The translations under genes were made by a program, and so were the position numbers. From Psettodes erumei (taxonomy: Eukaryota > Chordata > Actinopteri > Pleuronectiformes > Psettodidae): DNA of 64,000 bases. The DNA is taken from the NCBI GenBank assembly GCA_016785225.1, contig JAFBJZ010000438.1, forward strand, positions 1,684,001 to 1,748,000, given 5' to 3'. The number at the start of each line of letters is the position of its first letter. Position 1 is the stretch's first letter. Of this stretch, positions 60,336 to 64,000 are shown piece by piece. Below the pieces are notes generated by a model. That model did no database searches and was not told the DNA's origin. It saw only the letters and a program-made list of their open reading frames with translations.

Positions 60336-61124
60336 TATTCTCCTGATTTTTCAAGTGTACATGAGGAACCAACACAGCAGTGTGGTTGGTTTTACCCAGG
60401 GAGGGAGCACAGGTGTGGCACACAGAACAAGAGTTGAACTAGAGTGAATGAAGATTTTCCTCCCTGAGAGTCAGAGAAAGAATGGCAAATAAGTGCAGTG
60501 AGAAGAATTCTAATACAGATTATAAACACGTTTATCAGCCCTGTGCAGCCAACCCTAACCTGGTGTTACTGTCCGCTCGTTGGCATTAGCTGTAAAATGA
60601 TTTTGTACCAGATAAAATTTGCTTTGTTAAAATAAAGAAAGAGGTAGATAAGTTTGGCCAGGAGTTAAGAAAAGTTACATAACAATTAACTTAACTTAAT
60701 TGGTCCGCTGGCTCGGACCCACTATTTAAAGACTCTGGGCCAGTTGATTGCGTGTTCCACTGCCCACTCGGGCTGGTAAAAATACAGCCATATAATGAAA
60801 AAAACATTATTATATACATTATTTTCCTTGGAATATATTCAAGCCACCGCCTGTCGCAAGTGCATTGACAGCATTCTGCTCGATCATGAGATACTGCCAA
60901 TTTAGTTTTCTGTCATAAATGATAAAATATTTTTTAAAACCTCTGGTTCCCAGACAAAGGAAGGCAAAGCAAAGCACAGAGAAGGAAAAGAAACAGTCAC
61001 TGGATGAGTTGAGGGAGTGACAGGGAATATTTGAAAAAAAGGTTCCAGCTACACTGACGACACCGCTGGAGTTGGTTGGAGAATGAGCTGGCTAATAATT
61101 TGATCTTTTGCTAAATACGCTGGC

Positions 61125-61153
61125 CATTGCCAACATATCACATGTTGGCAATG
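61125..61153. repeat. Perfect inverted repeat, 12-bp arms, 5-base loop
   Basis: The arms cattgccaacat (61125-61136) and atgttggcaatg (61142-61153) are exact reverse complements around ATCAC. Confidence 0.95.
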
Positions 61154-61694
61154 TCATAGGTGTTTGTAGGTGAAGTATAGAAACAATAGTGTTGTTTTAC
61201 TAGCAAGGTGTCACAGCAAGATGCTCACACAATGTAAGAATGGCTTGTTATCTTTTCTGATGTGTACATTAATGTTAACATTTAGTATTATGTGGTAACA
61301 GTTTGCCAACCATACTGTCTGCTGACAATTGTACAACGCAACTTGTGCATAATTCTTATTATTTACCAAACTAAAAGTAATGTTCCTTGGCCTGTGGCAG
61401 TGCCAGATATAACTTATTGTCATTCCCTGACCTGGCATTCATTTAAGGTAATGAAAGTATTGATGGCTAGCCCCCTTCAAAGTAATTGTATTAGTTTGTT
61501 GTAGATTTCTTTTATGGAATTTGAAAAGACCCACATTAGGTAACATACTGTTCTGTAATTCATCTTATAACTTTATATTTTAAAAGTGAATACATCGCTT
61601 GTTACTGTGTTATTGTAATGTGGCTTTGTCAGTATAAATGAAAATATCACCTTAATATACCCTTTAAATATAAAACATTGCGTACAATTTTTTT

Positions 61695-61704
61695 GGGGGG
61701 GGGG
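61695..61704 (+). repeat. G10 homopolymer
   Basis: Ten consecutive G after a T7 run, seen directly. Confidence 0.92.
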
Positions 61705-62699
61705 AATTTGGGAAGTGGGGAGCTCACAAACTGTGGAAAAAAATGGAAAAGTGGGGAGTTTTTTTTTAAAAAGCTTAACAAGTGGGACAAAGTCGTCTTT
61801 AGGATAGAGGTCAATAATGGTAGCCTATTAACAGTGTCTTTAAAAAAAAAAAATCTGTTGTGCCCACAGGAAAAGTCATAAAAACTTGTTCATCTACATG
61901 TTGTCATGTGGCACTGAACAGGGTCCTGACAATTTCAGGTCATTCTCTGCATTAAGGTCCCACATGCACTATAATCATGTCTGCTGTGTCACAGAAACAA
62001 GACAGAGTGATAACCACAAAAGCAGTGTGAAGGAATGTGTGTTCCTTCGACTGTGGCCATATAATTTTCCTTGCCGTGTCTTCATCCCCACTCATCACTC
62101 ATCCTCATGATCATATACTTTTTCCAGCCAACAATCTTGTGAATTACATGAAACATATATTTACTCATGTTAGGCTGTAGATTAAACACATTATAATCCC
62201 AGTGATGTTACACTCTACACTTCTGTATTCTGTTACTTTACTTACATAATATAATACTGTTAACATATAAAACCCAGGGTAACAGTACACTCAAACAGAG
62301 ACAGCACCATTAGACAAAAGGGTCTCTAAGGGGTTGGATATTATATGGAAATGTTTAAAACCCAATTTAAAAAATCAAACATTTAAGAAAGATTATTTGC
62401 CCCACTTCTGACGGTAAAGGTACTTCATGTTTAACCAATACTGTATGAAACAGTGTGACTGGGTAATGGGGAACATTTCCATTCATTAATTAAATATTCA
62501 TATTATTTCAACATATTTTCTTGCAGTTAATTATCCACATTAAATACTGGTTTTGAGAATCAGTTGGTGCAAAAGATAGATCATAATATTATTGTTGGTT
62601 CACTGTAGGGAGTGCATGGTGGCAGCATATCATCTAAAATGATTTAAGCGTGGTTTTAGCCAGAGATCATAATCCTTAATGCAAAATATCCGCTCATCT

Positions 62700-63350
62700 G
62701 TTAATCCCATCACACTTGTTTCCTGAGGGTTACAGGGGGCTAAAGTGGTTCCAGCATGTTTTGACATTTCTCATCATTGCATGTGCAAACACACTGTCAT
62801 GTTGAGCACACACCAGCTCTATTCGGTCTTCTTCTCCTGTATCTATCTCGGAGTGAACTGAATTCCCCCGTGACTCGAGAGTATTGCCGCAGCAAAACCA
62901 GGTAGAGGGCTTTTTATATGCCGCAATCGCTGGTGACAATTAATGTCAGTGATGTGATTTGTCCCAGCTCTCTGGTGGGGATGTTGGGGGAGGATGGGTT
63001 AGAGGTGAGTATAGCCTGGATCTATTGAGCAAAAAAAGGTGGTAGTCGTAGGGGGGTTTGGGGGGGAGGTACACGTCTGCGGGCTGAGAAACTGTGGAAC
63101 AGCGCCAAGTTCTCCATTAGGGAGCCCTGCAAGGTCACTCCAGTATGCAGTCCTTGTGCCAAGCGGCCCAAGCTCTTTGGACTGTCCTATAGGGAGGGAA
63201 AAATGGGGGACAGGCAGAGAGAGAGCAACAGATAGAGAGAGCGGGGGGGTGGTGGTGGCTGGAGGAAGTGTGGGCCACAGTCCAACCCATATGGGATGCG
63301 CTCCACAGATAGTCAGTGCCAGAGGTCATTGGCAAAGCCGACCCCATCTT
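62700..63350. other. Repeat-free, GC-richer block with long G-runs; weak candidate conserved element
   Basis: More balanced and CpG-containing than the flanks, with several G-runs (62977-62998, 63051-63067, 63243-63249). Open frames of 70-131 codons on both strands match nothing I know. The section 62820-62960 has a GACAATTAATGTCA homeodomain-like core near 62936. The regulatory role is a guess. Confidence 0.25.
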
Positions 63351-64000
63351 TGTAAAATGTCTGAAGGTTCCCCTGGAAGAAAACGAGTTTTGGAAGGGAA
63401 TAAAAAATGCCAGCAGACTGTTCTAGATCCTTAATCAGAGCAAAGGTCCACCGAAAACAAGGGTGTCGAGGTGCAGAAATACTAATGTCCCCCCTCCTTT
63501 TGAGATTTTTTTATGGCACCTTGCCAGTGGGTGGGAGGCATTACAAAAAAGACTGGACAGTAACTCTTTTGCCCTTGAGACAAAAACAAGTAATATGCTT
63601 TGTTTTATTCCTTGTGTTTCTCCCAGTGTCTGCGCCCACAGTGTTAACTTTTGATCCCAAGGGAGGGGGGGCGAGTGATTCGCACTTGCTAATATGATGA
63701 GCGCTTTTCAAATTAAGAAGAAAAGGAGGGCCTCTTCACAATAAATGCTGTTTGTGTTTACCACTTTAAAGTACCACTTGGTTGTCACTTGTAGTGTTGA
63801 TAGTCTCATGAGGAAGCCTGTTTGCTGCAGTACAAGTCTATTTAGAGAAAATTGGAGCTCATTAAGAGTCTATGTACGTGTGCGCATGAGTGCGTATGTG
63901 TGTCGTCCATGTACCTATATGTGCACGGGGCTTTTGAGCCTAGCATTCATCGTAGCCGCTCTTCCCCTTCAGCAACACTAGCTTTAGAGCTTTTAAATTG
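63351..64000. other. Gene-free DNA to window end
   Basis: No gene or repeat family recognised. A G-rich patch is at 63660-63671. Confidence 0.5.

Larger units (their letters stand above)
59961..62699. other. Gene-free AT-rich DNA with small repeats
   Basis: Holds a (GTTT)n run at 60315-60335, a perfect 12-bp hairpin at 61125-61153 and a G10 run at 61695-61704. No gene or repeat family recognised. Confidence 0.5.

Noticed and set aside
1..64000. CRISPR arrays, prokaryotic operons, rRNA or tRNA genes
   Set aside because: No regularly spaced direct repeats, no dense coding, no rRNA-like or tRNA-like segments. The sequence is clearly vertebrate noncoding DNA.

Overview
The window looks like about 64 kb of gene-free nuclear DNA from a ray-finned fish, most likely a spiny-rayed (percomorph) teleost. 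It is AT-rich and vertebrate-like, with many (CA)n/(GT)n microsatellites. It also carries degraded copies of several interspersed repeats that I know from percomorph genomes, plus remnants of fish-type LINEs, Tc1/mariner transposons, a SINE-like element and a Penelope-type repeat tail. No rRNA, tRNA, CRISPR array, bacterial-style operon or recognisable host coding exon was found. No open frame exceeds 166 codons, and none of the longer ones resembles a host protein I know. The stretch is therefore either an intergenic gene desert or part of a very large intron.

Layout. 1-9.9 kb: mostly unique AT-rich DNA, one reversed copy of a percomorph repeat (2630-2832), a homeodomain/octamer-motif-rich block (3600-3800), a small repeat relic (5205-5345) and a polypyrimidine tract (8490-8527). 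9.9-11.3 kb: a 5'-truncated, internally deleted LINE on the minus strand, ending in a 7-bp tandem tail. 11.8-12.1 kb: another percomorph repeat. 12-19.4 kb: unique DNA with an octamer-motif pair (14545-14660). 19.4-20.2 kb: the best copy of the first percomorph repeat, joined to an L2-like LINE tail. 21-25 kb: GC-richer unique blocks and microsatellites. 29.0-29.3 kb: a further percomorph repeat. 30.8 kb: a perfect short hairpin. 33.2-33.5 kb: a Penelope-type repeat tail carrying a hammerhead-ribozyme-like core. 40.7-42.8 kb: a cluster of decayed transposons (two Tc1/mariner pieces around a LINE 3' piece). 45.07-45.49 kb: a roughly 420-bp MITE with recognisable terminal inverted repeats. 52.6-53.05 kb: a regulatory-looking block ending at a perfect 34-bp palindrome. 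53.5-54.1 kb: a short repeat and a SINE-like relic. 56.6-57.6 kb: a pyrimidine-rich repeat, possibly LTR-derived. 59.6-60.0 kb: an L2/CR1-type reverse-transcriptase relic. 62.7-63.4 kb: a GC-richer unique block with long G-runs.

No genes work together here. All coding remnants are dead transposon fragments with stops, frameshifts or deletions. If the window has a host function it is probably cis-regulatory: several repeat-free blocks with homeodomain and octamer motifs look like candidate conserved noncoding elements, but this is inference from composition only and needs alignment to other fish genomes. Family names of repeats rest on my recognition of their consensus sequences. No search was run.
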